DNA of 64,000 bases from contig CAMVMF010000001.1 in NCBI GenBank assembly GCA_947168515.1, positions 62,001 through 126,000 of the forward strand, written 5' to 3'. A program made the position numbers and the translations under genes. The notes beneath the pieces were generated by a model. The model was not told the origin of the DNA and made no database searches. It saw only the letters and a program-made list of their open reading frames with translations. Below are positions 9,066 through 17,868 of the stretch, in pieces. Position 1 is the first letter of the stretch. Every line of letters begins with the position of its first letter. The DNA comes from an uncultured Bacteroidales bacterium (lineage in GTDB: Bacteria; Bacteroidota; Bacteroidia; Bacteroidales; P3).

Positions 9066-9665
9066 TCAGATGTAGCTGACAAGGAGTACGTCGTGGCGGT
9101 CGCGCAGAAGGGTGTCGAGTGTGGCCATATTCTTGTCTGCCACCATAAAGCATCCTTTGCTTCTGCCGCTAGGCAGGGGGAAGATAGGTTTCTGCGGCAC
9201 CGACTTGTGGCCATGAATGACGATGTTGCGTTGGCGGATATTGCTGTTGGACTCGTCGAGGCCGTCGAGGCGGTAGCTGATGCCGTACTGCCCATTGTAG
9301 CGCTCTGCGATGCGGCAGTGGCCGAGAGAGCTGAGCCAAGAGCCTTCCTCGTTGCTGAAGCGGGCTGAGTCTTTTCGGCTGCCTTTGGGACCTTTGCCGT
9401 TGCCCTTGCCGTGGGCCACGGGGCATTCGAAAATCTTATGCTGGCTAGCGAAATCCCACACCCACAGGCGGTTGCATCCCGATGGGAGAGAGTAGTCCAC
9501 AAGGATGCAGATTTCGCGATTCATGTTGTGGTTGACGATATATTGCCATGCGGCATCGATTTGAGTTTGGCTGGGGTCTGTAGCCTTTTTGCCTCGCAGG
9601 AAAATGTGGGAAAGAATGATAAGGAGTGTAGCAAGCATAATAATCCAAAAAAACTTTTTTTTCAC
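9066..9665 (-). CDS. YkuD_2 (PF13645) L,D-transpeptidase-like protein
   Basis: This 199-residue protein has one N-terminal membrane segment (MKKKFFWIIMLATLLIILSHIF) that serves as a signal or anchor, so it is periplasmic. The catalytic-type region reads IVIHGHKSV, then PSGRSKGCFMV. The His and the SxGC cysteine are arranged as in the YkuD_2 family, called murein L,D-transpeptidase catalytic-domain proteins, which act on or bind peptidoglycan cross-links. ICILVDYSLPSGCNRLWVWD at the front also fits that family. It stands alone between aguB and a divergent plus-strand operon. Enzyme activity is inferred from the motif only. Confidence 0.8.
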   Translation of the reverse strand: MKKKFFWIIMLATLLIILSHIFLRGKKATDPSQTQIDAAWQYIVNHNMNREICILVDYSLPSGCNRLWVWDFASQHKIFECPVAHGKGNGKGPKGSRKDSARFSNEEGSWLSSLGHCRIAERYNGQYGISYRLDGLDESNSNIRQRNIVIHGHKSVPQKPIFPLPSGRSKGCFMVADKNMATLDTLLRDRHDVLLVSYI

Positions 9666-9773
9666 ATATTTAAAACGATAAATTGGCCCATTTAGTATGC
9701 GGGTACAGTTTTTTTTGTCGTTACTGGAAGTAGCCCGGATGAAAAAAGTAAGCAGTAAAATGCTTTAAAAATG

Positions 9774-9801
9774 TTTGTTTAATTTATTTTTAGTATCTTT
9801 G
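9774..9801 (+). promoter_or_regulatory. Bacteroidota-type promoter for the 9839-14447 operon
   Basis: TATCTTTG at 9794-9801 is a consensus -7 element 38 bases before the ATG at 9839. A TTTG at 9774-9777 is a possible -33 element, though the 16-base gap is slightly shorter than usual. Confidence 0.55.
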
Positions 9802-9838
9802 CAAACTCAAATTATGATATATAATATTTTATTAGCCT

Positions 9839-10498
9839 ATGAAAATTAAGCGTTTATCAATCATCCTTATTCATCTTTCGCTCCCGTTTTTGCTTTTTAC
9901 GGGATGTCTGAAGGATGGTGACGACACGCTCGTCCTACCCACTCCTGACGGAAAAATACCTTATTCCGTCATTCCTGAGCGGCTTCAGGATTCGCTGCGC
10001 GACAATGGCTTTGTCATTCATGAGGGTATCAACCCACCTTCCATTGAGGGCAAATTCAAGGTATCGCCGATGGACCTACAGTATGCCTCAGACGACTATC
10101 AAAACAACTTTTACGACCTGATTATGACCCTCAGTGGTCAGTACCCTCGCGGTCGCGTAAGCTACAGCGAGTCGCAGGTGGACACCGTGCTGGGACTGTC
10201 AACCATGGCCAATGTGATTGGCAAAGGAGACGACTTCACCATGTATTGTTTCCAGAACATTGCTAAGACCAACCGTGAGGGAGACACCCTCTACACCTGC
10301 TCTACCGCTACTGTGGTGTCCGGCACCATTGCCAAGGAAGGCATCCACAACTGCCAGTACACCAACATCATCCTCGATAAATGGGCAGTCAACGACTACT
10401 ACGCCTCGCAGATTCCTCCAGTCGAAACCTATCGCATTTGGAACGACGGCAACGGCTTAGCTTCCCGACTTGGCTCCACCCAGACCACTAAACTATAA
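9839..10498 (+). CDS. lipoprotein of unknown function
   Basis: This 219-residue protein has a lipoprotein signal (MKIKRLSIILIHLSLPFLLF, then TGC, lipobox LFTGC), so the mature protein starts at the Cys near residue 23 and is probably outer-membrane attached. The rest is soluble and lacks a domain I recognise. It contains VIPERLQDSLRDNGFVIHEG and a repeat-free beta-rich C-terminal half ending RLGSTQTTKL. It is the first gene of a plus-strand run with an OmpA-family protein only 11 bases downstream. A surface or envelope role is inferred from the signal and neighbours. Confidence 0.7.
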   Translation: MKIKRLSIILIHLSLPFLLFTGCLKDGDDTLVLPTPDGKIPYSVIPERLQDSLRDNGFVIHEGINPPSIEGKFKVSPMDLQYASDDYQNNFYDLIMTLSGQYPRGRVSYSESQVDTVLGLSTMANVIGKGDDFTMYCFQNIAKTNREGDTLYTCSTATVVSGTIAKEGIHNCQYTNIILDKWAVNDYYASQIPPVETYRIWNDGNGLASRLGSTQTTKL

Positions 10499-10509
10499 AA
10501 GAAAGAACG

Positions 10510-11940
10510 ATGAAACACAAGCTATTTACTCTTATCGTGACGGTGCTTGCCTCCAATATGGCCTTGGCTCAGGCACCCCAAGATAGTGTGGCCGTGAAGG
10601 ACACCACCATCAAGGCTGCCACCATTGACGAAGCGTCCGAAGTGATTTTTCCGCGCAACCTAATAGGTGTGCGTGGGGGTGCCAATTTCTCCGACATGAT
10701 ATACTCCTACGATGGCATCGACCGTTATGACCACCACACCCAACTGCAGGGCATGATTGGTCTTTTCGGCCATTTCCATCTGGGCAAGTCCAATTTTGCT
10801 ATCCGTCCCGAAGTCTCCTATGTGGGACGTGCTGATTCGCTCGATTGGCTGGACGTGCGTTACAGCCTCAAGGCCCGTTATCTCGACTTGCGTCTGCCTC
10901 TGACCTACAACATCCGATTCAAGAATAGTTGCTTCTCGCCCTATCTGATGGTGGTTCCTCAGGCCAATCTAGCCTTTGGCGGAAAGGTGTACTATAAGGA
11001 TGAAGTAGACTATCCTTATGGGGTTACGGCTCCCATCACCAAAGCCGACATCAACGGTTTGGACCTGAGTGTGATGGCCGGCCTTGGTTTCGACTATCTC
11101 ATCCGCACCAATGGCATACCTGTGCTGTTCTCCATCGAAGCAGGCTACAACTGGGGTCTGCTCAACACCTTTGCTGAGCGTGAAATACTGAACAACCCCA
11201 ACATCGTCGAAGGCAACCGCTCCATCATCGGCAACCCCTTCTTCGGAGCCGAGCTGTGGCAGGAGACCCGCCACAACCGTGGTTTGGAGGTTGCCATGCG
11301 CATAGCCTTGCCTATCGACAACAGCTGGAAGCAAGAGCGCAAACCCCTCGAACAGAAAATCGACACCGTTTATGTTGTTAAGAACGACAGCATTACCATC
11401 ACCGACACCATCTATGTGGACACCAACGTCAACCGCGACACCATCTTCCTCAACAAGCCGGTGCGTCCCATCAATCCCGATGTGGAATATGTGCGTAAGG
11501 ACTGCTACTCTTTTGCCGAGATGTATTCCTTCATGACGCTGGGCATCGATGTCAGCGACAAACGTATGTGCTTGTTCAACATCAATTTCGATTTCGACAA
11601 GTATAAACTGCGTCCCGAATCGAAGTCTCCGCTGGACGAGGTGGCCATGATGATGAAGGCCTTCCCCGAAATGCGTATCAAGATTATCGGTCATACCGAC
11701 AGCAAGGGCAGCGACGACTACAACGCCACCCTGTCTCAGAACCGTGCCAAATCCGTGGCCCGATACCTCCACAGCAAGGGTGTTGCAATGGACCGCATGG
11801 AAACTGAGGGCTTCGGCGAGAAATATCCCATCGACACCAACGACACTGACGAGGGCCGTTTCAACAACCGCCGCGTCGAAATCGAGGTACTCAATGTGGG
11901 TCTGCAACTCACCGAGCCTCCTACCACATTGGAAAAATAA
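10510..11940 (+). CDS. OmpA-family outer-membrane protein with N-terminal barrel
   Basis: This 476-residue protein has a signal peptide (MKHKLFTLIVTVLASNMALA). Residues of roughly 50-275 form a beta-barrel of the PorT/OMP_b-brl type (VRGGANFSDMIYSYDG, GLFGHFHLG, SFSIEAGYNWG-like strands). A linker with repeated DTxxV/DTIxx steps (KIDTVYVVKNDSITITDTIY) follows. The last 110 or so residues are an OmpA peptidoglycan-binding domain: FDFDKYKLRPES, IIGHTDSKGSDDYN, LSQNRAKSVARYL and FNNRRVEIEV. It should tie the outer membrane to the cell wall. It lies 11 bases after a lipoprotein gene and 21 bases before a short T9SS cargo gene. Confidence 0.88.
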   Translation: MKHKLFTLIVTVLASNMALAQAPQDSVAVKDTTIKAATIDEASEVIFPRNLIGVRGGANFSDMIYSYDGIDRYDHHTQLQGMIGLFGHFHLGKSNFAIRPEVSYVGRADSLDWLDVRYSLKARYLDLRLPLTYNIRFKNSCFSPYLMVVPQANLAFGGKVYYKDEVDYPYGVTAPITKADINGLDLSVMAGLGFDYLIRTNGIPVLFSIEAGYNWGLLNTFAEREILNNPNIVEGNRSIIGNPFFGAELWQETRHNRGLEVAMRIALPIDNSWKQERKPLEQKIDTVYVVKNDSITITDTIYVDTNVNRDTIFLNKPVRPINPDVEYVRKDCYSFAEMYSFMTLGIDVSDKRMCLFNINFDFDKYKLRPESKSPLDEVAMMMKAFPEMRIKIIGHTDSKGSDDYNATLSQNRAKSVARYLHSKGVAMDRMETEGFGEKYPIDTNDTDEGRFNNRRVEIEVLNVGLQLTEPPTTLEK

Positions 11941-11961
11941 AAAAACGTAAATAAAAGTAAT

Positions 11962-12477
11962 ATGTACAAATCAATTTTAACAAAGGCTTCAGCACTCGTG
12001 CTGACGGTGTTGTTAGGATGTGGATGCCTGCATGCCCAACAGGCCATCACGTTTTGTGGTGGTGATGTGGCCACGCCTGCGGGCAGTCTGAGCTTCAGCG
12101 GTGGCGAGGTGGCCGTGCAGACCTCCATAGCCCCAGCCATCACTGTGGTCAACATCACCGAGTCTTTCACCGAGGGAGTCCAGCAGCCCTTCACGCAGCG
12201 CGACCGTGAACGCTACGAAGGCATCGAGACCCTCACGGTAGAAATCTCGCTCTATCCTAACCCCACCACCAAGCATGTGATACTCGAATGCAGCGAGCCA
12301 CAACAGCTCACCTACACCCTGTTCAACACCAACGGACAGACCCTACAGGAAGGCACCTACACTGGCGGACAGCAACAGATAGACATGCAGTCCTATGCTG
12401 CCGGCAACTACATGCTACAGGTTGCCAACGAAGACAAAACAAAAATGAACATTTATAAAATTATTAAAGCCAACTAA
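11962..12477 (+). CDS. short T9SS sorting-domain protein
   Basis: This 171-residue protein has a signal (MYKSILTKASALVLTVLLGC, then GCLHAQQ). Residues of about 28-70 read ITFCGGDVATPAG, SLSFSGGEVAVQTS and SFTEGVQQPF. This fits a small widespread Bacteroidota family with a 'GG.AxGxGGSxSYSxGQVxYT ... GVQQPFEI' pattern joined directly to a sorting domain. The tail (EISLYPNPTTKHVILE, then LFNTNGQTLQEG, GNYMLQV, KIIKAN) is a T9SS type A domain. In Bacteroidota this family often precedes a larger protein with a QGFNYQAVVRN domain, as it does here, with 2 bases between the genes. The role of the pair is unknown. A Cys in the signal region makes a lipoprotein possible but less likely. Confidence 0.82.
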   Translation: MYKSILTKASALVLTVLLGCGCLHAQQAITFCGGDVATPAGSLSFSGGEVAVQTSIAPAITVVNITESFTEGVQQPFTQRDRERYEGIETLTVEISLYPNPTTKHVILECSEPQQLTYTLFNTNGQTLQEGTYTGGQQQIDMQSYAAGNYMLQVANEDKTKMNIYKIIKAN

Positions 12478-12479
12478 TC

Positions 12480-14447
12480 ATGAAGAGAATATTTACCACA
12501 CTGGTTGCTCTCATAGCCTTTGGCTGCACCCTATTCGCACAGGTGCCGCAGGGCTTCAACTATCAGGCCGTCGTCCGCAATACTGCCGGCCAGCTTATGA
12601 ACAACCGCACCATCAGCGTGCGCATCAGCATCCTCCGCGGCTCGGAGACCGGCACCGCCGTCTACCAGCAGGCCGGTAGCGTCACCACCAATGCCAACGG
12701 TCTTTTCACCCTCATCGTTGGAGAGAACTCCACCGAATTTGCCAATATCGACTGGGGCAATGGTCCTTATTTCATCCTCAGCGAAATCGACCCCCAGGGC
12801 GGCAACAACTACATCCTTTCCACCACTCAGAAAATCCTGGCTGTGCCCTATGCCCACTATGCCGATTACGCCCGTCGCATCGACGACAGTTTCGTCTATG
12901 ACGAGCAGGACCCCCGTTTCAGAGAATGGGGCTACAACTACGACAGCCTGCAGGGTGCTCCTACCCGCCTGAGCCAGTTCATCAACGACCTCCAGTTCCC
13001 CTATGACTCATTGCGTCCCAGCATCAACGGTGACACCCTCTTCTTTGGCGATAGCCACAACACCTACGTTATCCTGCCCCACCTTGGTGGTGCTGGTTCA
13101 CTCACCATTCATGGCGACACTCTTTTCATGGGCGACCAGTATGTTGTTCTGCCCTACAATGGTACCCCGTTGCTCCGCCTCAGTGGCGACACCCTCTTTA
13201 TGGGCGACCAGTATGTCATTCTGCCTGACCCCAGCATCAATATCAGCGGTGACACCCTCTATATGGGCGACCAATATGTCGTTTTGCCCGAGCTGGTGCT
13301 CCACGGCGACACCCTCTATATGGGCGACCAGTATGTTGTGCTGCCCAGCCCCGCCGTCTCCATCAACGGCGATACCCTCTTTGTTGGTGACCAATATGTT
13401 GTAATGCCTCACTACATCCCCACTCTGGGCGAAGTCCTTTCGGTCAATAACAATGCCTTCAGCCAGATCCACAATCTCTACACCCCCACCGCTCCCTATG
13501 ATGCTGCTAACAAGCTTTATGTCGACTCCCTCATAGCCCTCGTCAACAGCCGCATCGACAGTCTCGACCAGGCCCTCAACGACCGCATCGACAGCATGGG
13601 CAACATCTACCAGAATGTCATGGACAGCCTGAGCCAGCATATCTATAACCTCGAACACCCCATCATCGAAGGTGCCCTCCCCGGCATTTTCAGCGTCAGC
13701 GCCACCACACGCATCAACTTCTCTAAGGGCAACCTGCAGTATCGTCCCCGTATCAAGACTTGGCGTTTTGCCGAGCACCAGTACGACGTGGCAGGCAGCG
13801 ACAACAACAATGTGTACATGCAGGGCTACTGCACTTCCTGGATCGACCTCTTCGGCTACGGTACCAGCAGCTGGGATGGCGGCGCCGGTCGTTACATGCC
13901 CTATGAAACTACTACCAACAACACCGAGTACTGCGAAGCCACCGACGGCAACGACCTGACCGATTTCTACGCCAACGGCGACTGGGGTTACTACAATCCC
14001 ATCATCAACGGTGGCAACCAGATGGCTACTTGGCGTACCCTTACCTACAGCGAGTGGACTTACCTTCTGAGTCAGCGTCCCAATGCTGCTCAGCTGAGAG
14101 GTATGGCTACTGTGGTGAGCACCCCCGGCTACATCATTCTTCCTGACAACTGGCAGCTGCCCGCTGGCCAGAACTTCGTCAGCACCGACACCAGCTATAC
14201 CACCAATGTGTATAACGCTGCCAACTGGGCTGTGATGGAAGCTGCTGGTGCTGTCTTCCTGCCTGCTGCCGGCATGCGTATTGTCAGTGCTACCTCTAAC
14301 ATCGGCACCATCGGCAACTACTGGACTGCCAGCCATGTCAATGGCACTACAGGCTACTCCTTCCACATCGGTGCCAACGCCTGCGGTATGCAGAACACCA
14401 TGCCTTACTCCACTGGATGCTCTGTGCGTGTAGTGCATGAGTATTGA
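12480..14447 (+). CDS. secreted repeat protein with QGFNYQAVVRN and FSKGNLQY domains
   Basis: This 655-residue protein has a signal peptide (MKRIFTTLVALIAFGCTLFA). The N-terminal domain (about 21-135) reads VPQGFNYQAVVRNTAGQL and ends ILAVPYAHYADYA, a beta-sandwich module frequent in Bacteroidota surface proteins. The middle holds six degenerate repeats of GDTLFMGDQYVVLP. A short coiled, linker-like stretch (LIALVNSRIDSLDQALNDRI) resembles tail-fibre trimer regions. The C-terminal 250 or so residues start with TRINFSKGNLQYRP, then WRFAEHQYDVAG and WIDLFGYGTS, a module common in gut Bacteroidales and related to the FISUMP-type paralogous domain. There is no T9SS tail. It is probably extracellular and part of an operon with the OmpA and T9SS genes; its ligand is unknown. 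Confidence 0.82.
   Translation: MKRIFTTLVALIAFGCTLFAQVPQGFNYQAVVRNTAGQLMNNRTISVRISILRGSETGTAVYQQAGSVTTNANGLFTLIVGENSTEFANIDWGNGPYFILSEIDPQGGNNYILSTTQKILAVPYAHYADYARRIDDSFVYDEQDPRFREWGYNYDSLQGAPTRLSQFINDLQFPYDSLRPSINGDTLFFGDSHNTYVILPHLGGAGSLTIHGDTLFMGDQYVVLPYNGTPLLRLSGDTLFMGDQYVILPDPSINISGDTLYMGDQYVVLPELVLHGDTLYMGDQYVVLPSPAVSINGDTLFVGDQYVVMPHYIPTLGEVLSVNNNAFSQIHNLYTPTAPYDAANKLYVDSLIALVNSRIDSLDQALNDRIDSMGNIYQNVMDSLSQHIYNLEHPIIEGALPGIFSVSATTRINFSKGNLQYRPRIKTWRFAEHQYDVAGSDNNNVYMQGYCTSWIDLFGYGTSSWDGGAGRYMPYETTTNNTEYCEATDGNDLTDFYANGDWGYYNPIINGGNQMATWRTLTYSEWTYLLSQRPNAAQLRGMATVVSTPGYIILPDNWQLPAGQNFVSTDTSYTTNVYNAANWAVMEAAGAVFLPAAGMRIVSATSNIGTIGNYWTASHVNGTTGYSFHIGANACGMQNTMPYSTGCSVRVVHEY
13029..13409 (+). 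repeat. six in-frame GDT(L)xxGDQYVVLP coding repeats
   Basis: Repeat starts are at 13029, 13113, 13185, 13248, 13305 and 13368. Each encodes a 14-17 residue core (GDTLF/Y, M/F/V, GDQYVV/I, LP) with a variable spacer. Spacing shrinks from 84 to 57-63 bases, and all steps are multiples of three. DNA similarity between units is high (for example tgggcgaccagtatg occurs in several), so length change by recombination would keep the frame. Confidence 0.85.
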
Positions 14448-14468
14448 TGCTACTAATTAATCAAGGAT

Positions 14469-14499
14469 AAAAACAGCCCCGAATGGGGCTGTTTTTTTT
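14469..14499 (+). terminator. rho-independent terminator of the surface operon
   Basis: A 9-base stem AACAGCCCC/GGGGCTGTT with a GAAT loop is followed by a run of eight T, 22 bases after the stop of the 655-aa gene. Confidence 0.9.
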
Positions 14500-14504
14500 A
14501 TTAT

Positions 14505-14567
14505 GAGTACTCTGAGTAATCGGAATAATCGGAGTACTCTGAATACTCTGAATAATCAGAGTACCCT
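14505..14567 (+). repeat. degenerate 9-base tandem repeat, locus 1
   Basis: The spacer after the terminator is made of units close to CGGAATAAT/CTGAGTACT (gagtactctgagtaat, cggaataat, cggagtact, ctgaatact, ctgaataat). The same unit builds arrays at 17869, 53754 and 58191. It lies between the surface operon and the patatin gene and is non-coding. Confidence 0.7.
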
Positions 14568-14639
14568 GGTTTTCTGTTTATTTAGGGGTGTGGGCTGCTG
14601 TAGATTTTCACTTTTTTTTTTTTTTTTTGTTTTTATTTG

Positions 14640-14647
14640 TATCTTTG
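14640..14647 (+). promoter_or_regulatory. Bacteroidota -7 element for the patatin gene
   Basis: TATCTTTG lies 38 bases before the chosen ATG at 14685 and directly after a long T tract. A start at the upstream ATG of the same frame would lie inside this element, so the element supports the later start. Confidence 0.6.
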
Positions 14648-14684
14648 TGAGATATTAGTTTGTTGTTTTAAAAGAGCTATTCTT

Positions 14685-17078
14685 ATGATAAAGAGATTGT
14701 TAATTGTTTTTACTATGCTTTTTTGTGCACTAGGTGTTGTGGCACAGGAGGCTGTTTGTGACCAAGAGGTTGTCGATGTCAAAGGCAAACCGCAGTCGAA
14801 GAAACGACCCAAAGTAGGTCTTGTTTTTGGAGGTGGTGGGGCCAAGGGGGCAGCCCACATCGGTGTGCTCAAGTATCTCGACGAGATTGGCATACCGGTG
14901 GACTATGTAGCCGGCACGAGCATGGGTTCTATCATTGGCGGACTTTATTCACTAGGTTATTCACCCAATGAGATGCAGCAAATGATTTCTAACCTCGATT
15001 GGAACACCTATATACTGGACAACCAAGGTCGTAAGACGCTCTCTTCCAGCGACCGAGCCATGCGCGACCAGCTTTTGTTTCAGATAGCCTTCGATACAAA
15101 GAACACCCTCCAACGGAGCCAAAAGATGCAGCTAGAGACGGGCAATATAAGCGACAATGAAGCCTTTGTCAATTCGTTGCCCAGCTCCATTGTGGGCGGT
15201 TTCAGTCTGGTGAATCTCTTCAATAGTCTCTCGGTGGGCTACAACGACAGTATCGACTTCAACACCCTGCCCATACCCTTTGCCTGTGTTGCCACCAACG
15301 TGGCCGACGGAAGCAAGGTTGTGCTGCGTAGTGGCCGTTTCCCCGAAGCCATCCGCGCTAGCATGGCCATACCGGGTTTCTTTTCTGCCGTCAAGATCAA
15401 CAAAAAACTCCTCATTGACGGCGGACTCGTGGACAACTTCCCTGTGGATGTCTGTCAGGACATGGGGGCGCAAATCATTATCGGCACCGAGGTGGCCTCC
15501 AAACCTATCGAGGACATAGAGGGATTGCAAACCCTACCTCAGCTCCTCAGCCAACTCAAAAGCATTGCCACACAGAATCATGCACCCGAGAACCGCAAGG
15601 AATGTGATATCTACATCAATCCTTCGATGGATGGTTTCAACATGATGAGTTTTAATAAAGAAGCCATCGACTCCCTTGTGGCCATAGGTTATCGCGAAGC
15701 CCAGAAGCATGAATCCGAGTTTCTGGCTCTGAAGGCCCGTTTGGAAAATTATGGACCGTGCCAAAAAGAACTCCATAATGTCAAAGCCACCACTATTCGA
15801 GGCCAGCAGTTCCTGTTGGGCCAAATACAGTTCCTGAATGCTCAGAATCGTGAGTCGTGGCTTCGCCGCAAAGGCAACCTGCAACAGGGCACTATCTTAA
15901 CCGGTGAGGAATTGGAAAGAATCATTGGCATTTTCTATGGCACCCGTTGCTATCAGGACATCACCTACAGCATTCATCCTTCGGCCCTAAGCGTGACTGG
16001 CGACACTGTTCCCACCTACGACATCCATTTCCATTTCACCCCGTCGTCGCCCCACTCCCTGGGATTGGGCTTCAGGTACGACTCCTTTGAGAAAGCCGCC
16101 ATGAAGCTCCATCTGGGCATTAACGAGAACCGCCTCGAAGGTTTCAAGGCCGACATAACGGCGCGTCTGGGTAGCAACACGCAGTACACCCTCGGTGCCC
16201 ATTACGGAATCCGTTCTTTCGGCAACCTGAACTTCGAATACCAGTATACCTCCAACCAATTAGAACTGCTCTCCACCAACGACTCCTCTTTCACCCAATT
16301 CAAGCGTCATTCGGTTGATTTCTACTTCTCGCAGCTGCATTTGCACCACTCCGACTGGCGCATAGGAGTCCGCGGCGACTACTACCGTATACCCAGCATG
16401 TACCATAGCACCTACGAGGTTATAGGCCTTTCCGATTCCACCCGTTACCTCTCGGTCAGAGGCTATATTCGTTACTGTTTTGACAATTTGGACAACGGCA
16501 TAGCCCCCCGGCACGGCATTGCCTTGGTGCTTCTAGGAGAGTATCCGCTAAAGAGGTGCGAGAAACGTGGTAGCGACTATTATGGTTGGTACAACTGGTA
16601 CGAGCACCACGAAATCACCGCCTTCTTCACAGTCAATTTCCGTTCCTACTTCACCCCCCGTGGTGGCAAACTCACCCTCATACCCCAGTTCTATGCCCGT
16701 TTGGCTAGAAAGCCAGGTGGTTTTGACGAATGCGGATTCCATGAGCACACACTTGTTGGCGGACTCATGACGGGGCGACTGCTCGAAACCCAGATGCCCT
16801 TTGCGGGTGTGGTCAACACTTACGACCTCTCGTACAATGCAGGTATCGCCCGCATAGACTTCCGCTACAACATTTGGGGCAAGAACTACCTCACCCTTAT
16901 GGCCAATGCGCTCTTGAGCGAATCGATATTCCAGCAAAGCAACCCTACTCGACTTCATACCGGAGTGGCACTGGCGTATACCTATAACAGTATCCTCGGT
17001 CCCTTGTCCGTTGACCTCCATTGGTCCTCTCTGACCCACAAAGTGGGGGGATATTTCAGTCTCGGTTTTGACTTCTAG
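14685..17078 (+). CDS. patatin-like phospholipase fused to a BamA/TpsB-type barrel
   Basis: This start (MIKRLLIVFTMLFCALGVVA) gives a proper signal peptide and a 797-residue protein; an in-frame upstream ATG would hide the signal and overlap the promoter. Residues of about 43-300 are a patatin domain: oxyanion loop GGGGAKGAAHIG, nucleophile S79 in GTSMG, and the Asp of the dyad at about 245 in LIDGGLVDNFPVD. A POTRA-like link (about 385-440) and a long beta-strand-rich C-terminal part ending in GGYFSLGFDF with a terminal Phe form an outer-membrane barrel. The fold order matches the PlpD/RssA-type type Vd autotransporter-like proteins. It probably has lipase activity at the cell surface or in the periplasm. 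Confidence 0.88.
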   Translation: MIKRLLIVFTMLFCALGVVAQEAVCDQEVVDVKGKPQSKKRPKVGLVFGGGGAKGAAHIGVLKYLDEIGIPVDYVAGTSMGSIIGGLYSLGYSPNEMQQMISNLDWNTYILDNQGRKTLSSSDRAMRDQLLFQIAFDTKNTLQRSQKMQLETGNISDNEAFVNSLPSSIVGGFSLVNLFNSLSVGYNDSIDFNTLPIPFACVATNVADGSKVVLRSGRFPEAIRASMAIPGFFSAVKINKKLLIDGGLVDNFPVDVCQDMGAQIIIGTEVASKPIEDIEGLQTLPQLLSQLKSIATQNHAPENRKECDIYINPSMDGFNMMSFNKEAIDSLVAIGYREAQKHESEFLALKARLENYGPCQKELHNVKATTIRGQQFLLGQIQFLNAQNRESWLRRKGNLQQGTILTGEELERIIGIFYGTRCYQDITYSIHPSALSVTGDTVPTYDIHFHFTPSSPHSLGLGFRYDSFEKAAMKLHLGINENRLEGFKADITARLGSNTQYTLGAHYGIRSFGNLNFEYQYTSNQLELLSTNDSSFTQFKRHSVDFYFSQLHLHHSDWRIGVRGDYYRIPSMYHSTYEVIGLSDSTRYLSVRGYIRYCFDNLDNGIAPRHGIALVLLGEYPLKRCEKRGSDYYGWYNWYEHHEITAFFTVNFRSYFTPRGGKLTLIPQFYARLARKPGGFDECGFHEHTLVGGLMTGRLLETQMPFAGVVNTYDLSYNAGIARIDFRYNIWGKNYLTLMANALLSESIFQQSNPTRLHTGVALAYTYNSILGPLSVDLHWSSLTHKVGGYFSLGFDF

Positions 17079-17112
17079 CACAATGTTATGCAACTATTTG
17101 TAAAATCACCTC

Positions 17113-17844
17113 ATGAATGTGAATTATAAAGACCAGAAAGAGACTGTTGCACTGCCTGTGGCAATAGGTTTCCTCCTGTTGTCCCTGACCTATGTGGGGG
17201 CCTTTGTGGCCATCATTGACGGCGGTCCGGCTGCAAGGGTAGGGGGATGGGTCTTTGTGGCAGGCAAGGGGTGTATGCTGTTGTCCACGATATTGGGGGT
17301 GATGAGGTCGCCCCGATGGGGATGGAAACTATTTGTGGGACGGTATGTGTATGACTGGCATCGTCCGCGGAGGGCAGTGGTGCAGGCATTGGCCCGTTTT
17401 GGATGGGAAATGCCACAGTTATGGCTGGGATATATGGTGTCGCAGTGGCGTGTGCTGACGGGGAGAATCGATGGGGTTCAGTATCTTGGTGGGGTTACCT
17501 TTGTGGTGGACCAGGAGCGGCACGACGGCATGTCTATGGGGCTGTCGTTGGGGTGTTTTGTGAATATATGGATTTCGGATGCCGTGGAGGCAGATTTCGA
17601 AAAACAGGTGCGTTTTCATTCTGGTCAACTCTTCATGCATGAGTTCGGCCACACGGTGGACAGCCTGCGATGGGGATGGCTCTACTTGTTGGTTGTGGGA
17701 ATACCCAGCTACCTGAGCCAGGTGGCAGAGTTGGTCACCCATGGACGCCATCAGCACCAACACCTCTATGCCGAGCGTTGGGCCAACAAAAATGCCGAAC
17801 ACTATTTCGACATAGCAATGAGAGACTTGACCCCTAAAAAATGA
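17113..17844 (+). CDS. small membrane protein with HExxH metalloprotease motif
   Basis: This 243-residue protein has hydrophobic segments at about 13-35 and 45-64, and another at about 188-202 just after the motif. Residues 176-180 are HEFGH within LFMHEFGHTVDS, a zinc-protease signature, followed by WGWLYLLVVGIPS. A Glu in LYAERWANKNAEHYF (about 222-237) could be the third ligand. The HEFGH...YLxVxGIPS...ANKxxxxYF pattern resembles the ends of some Rhs-associated or secreted-toxin metallopeptidase domains, but here it stands alone. It starts 34 bases after the patatin gene on the same strand. It may be membrane-bound; substrate unknown. Confidence 0.6.
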   Translation: MNVNYKDQKETVALPVAIGFLLLSLTYVGAFVAIIDGGPAARVGGWVFVAGKGCMLLSTILGVMRSPRWGWKLFVGRYVYDWHRPRRAVVQALARFGWEMPQLWLGYMVSQWRVLTGRIDGVQYLGGVTFVVDQERHDGMSMGLSLGCFVNIWISDAVEADFEKQVRFHSGQLFMHEFGHTVDSLRWGWLYLLVVGIPSYLSQVAELVTHGRHQHQHLYAERWANKNAEHYFDIAMRDLTPKK

Positions 17845-17868
17845 AATGACAAAATGGCAGGTTGGGGG

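Noticed and set aside
10969-11907. 312-codon minus-strand frame over the OmpA gene
   Set aside because: Antisense shadow of a conserved gene.
13098-14438. 446-codon open frame antisense to the repeat protein gene
   Set aside because: It mirrors the strongly biased codons of the plus-strand gene, has no start signals, and its sequence is low-complexity Val/Gly/His. It is a shadow.
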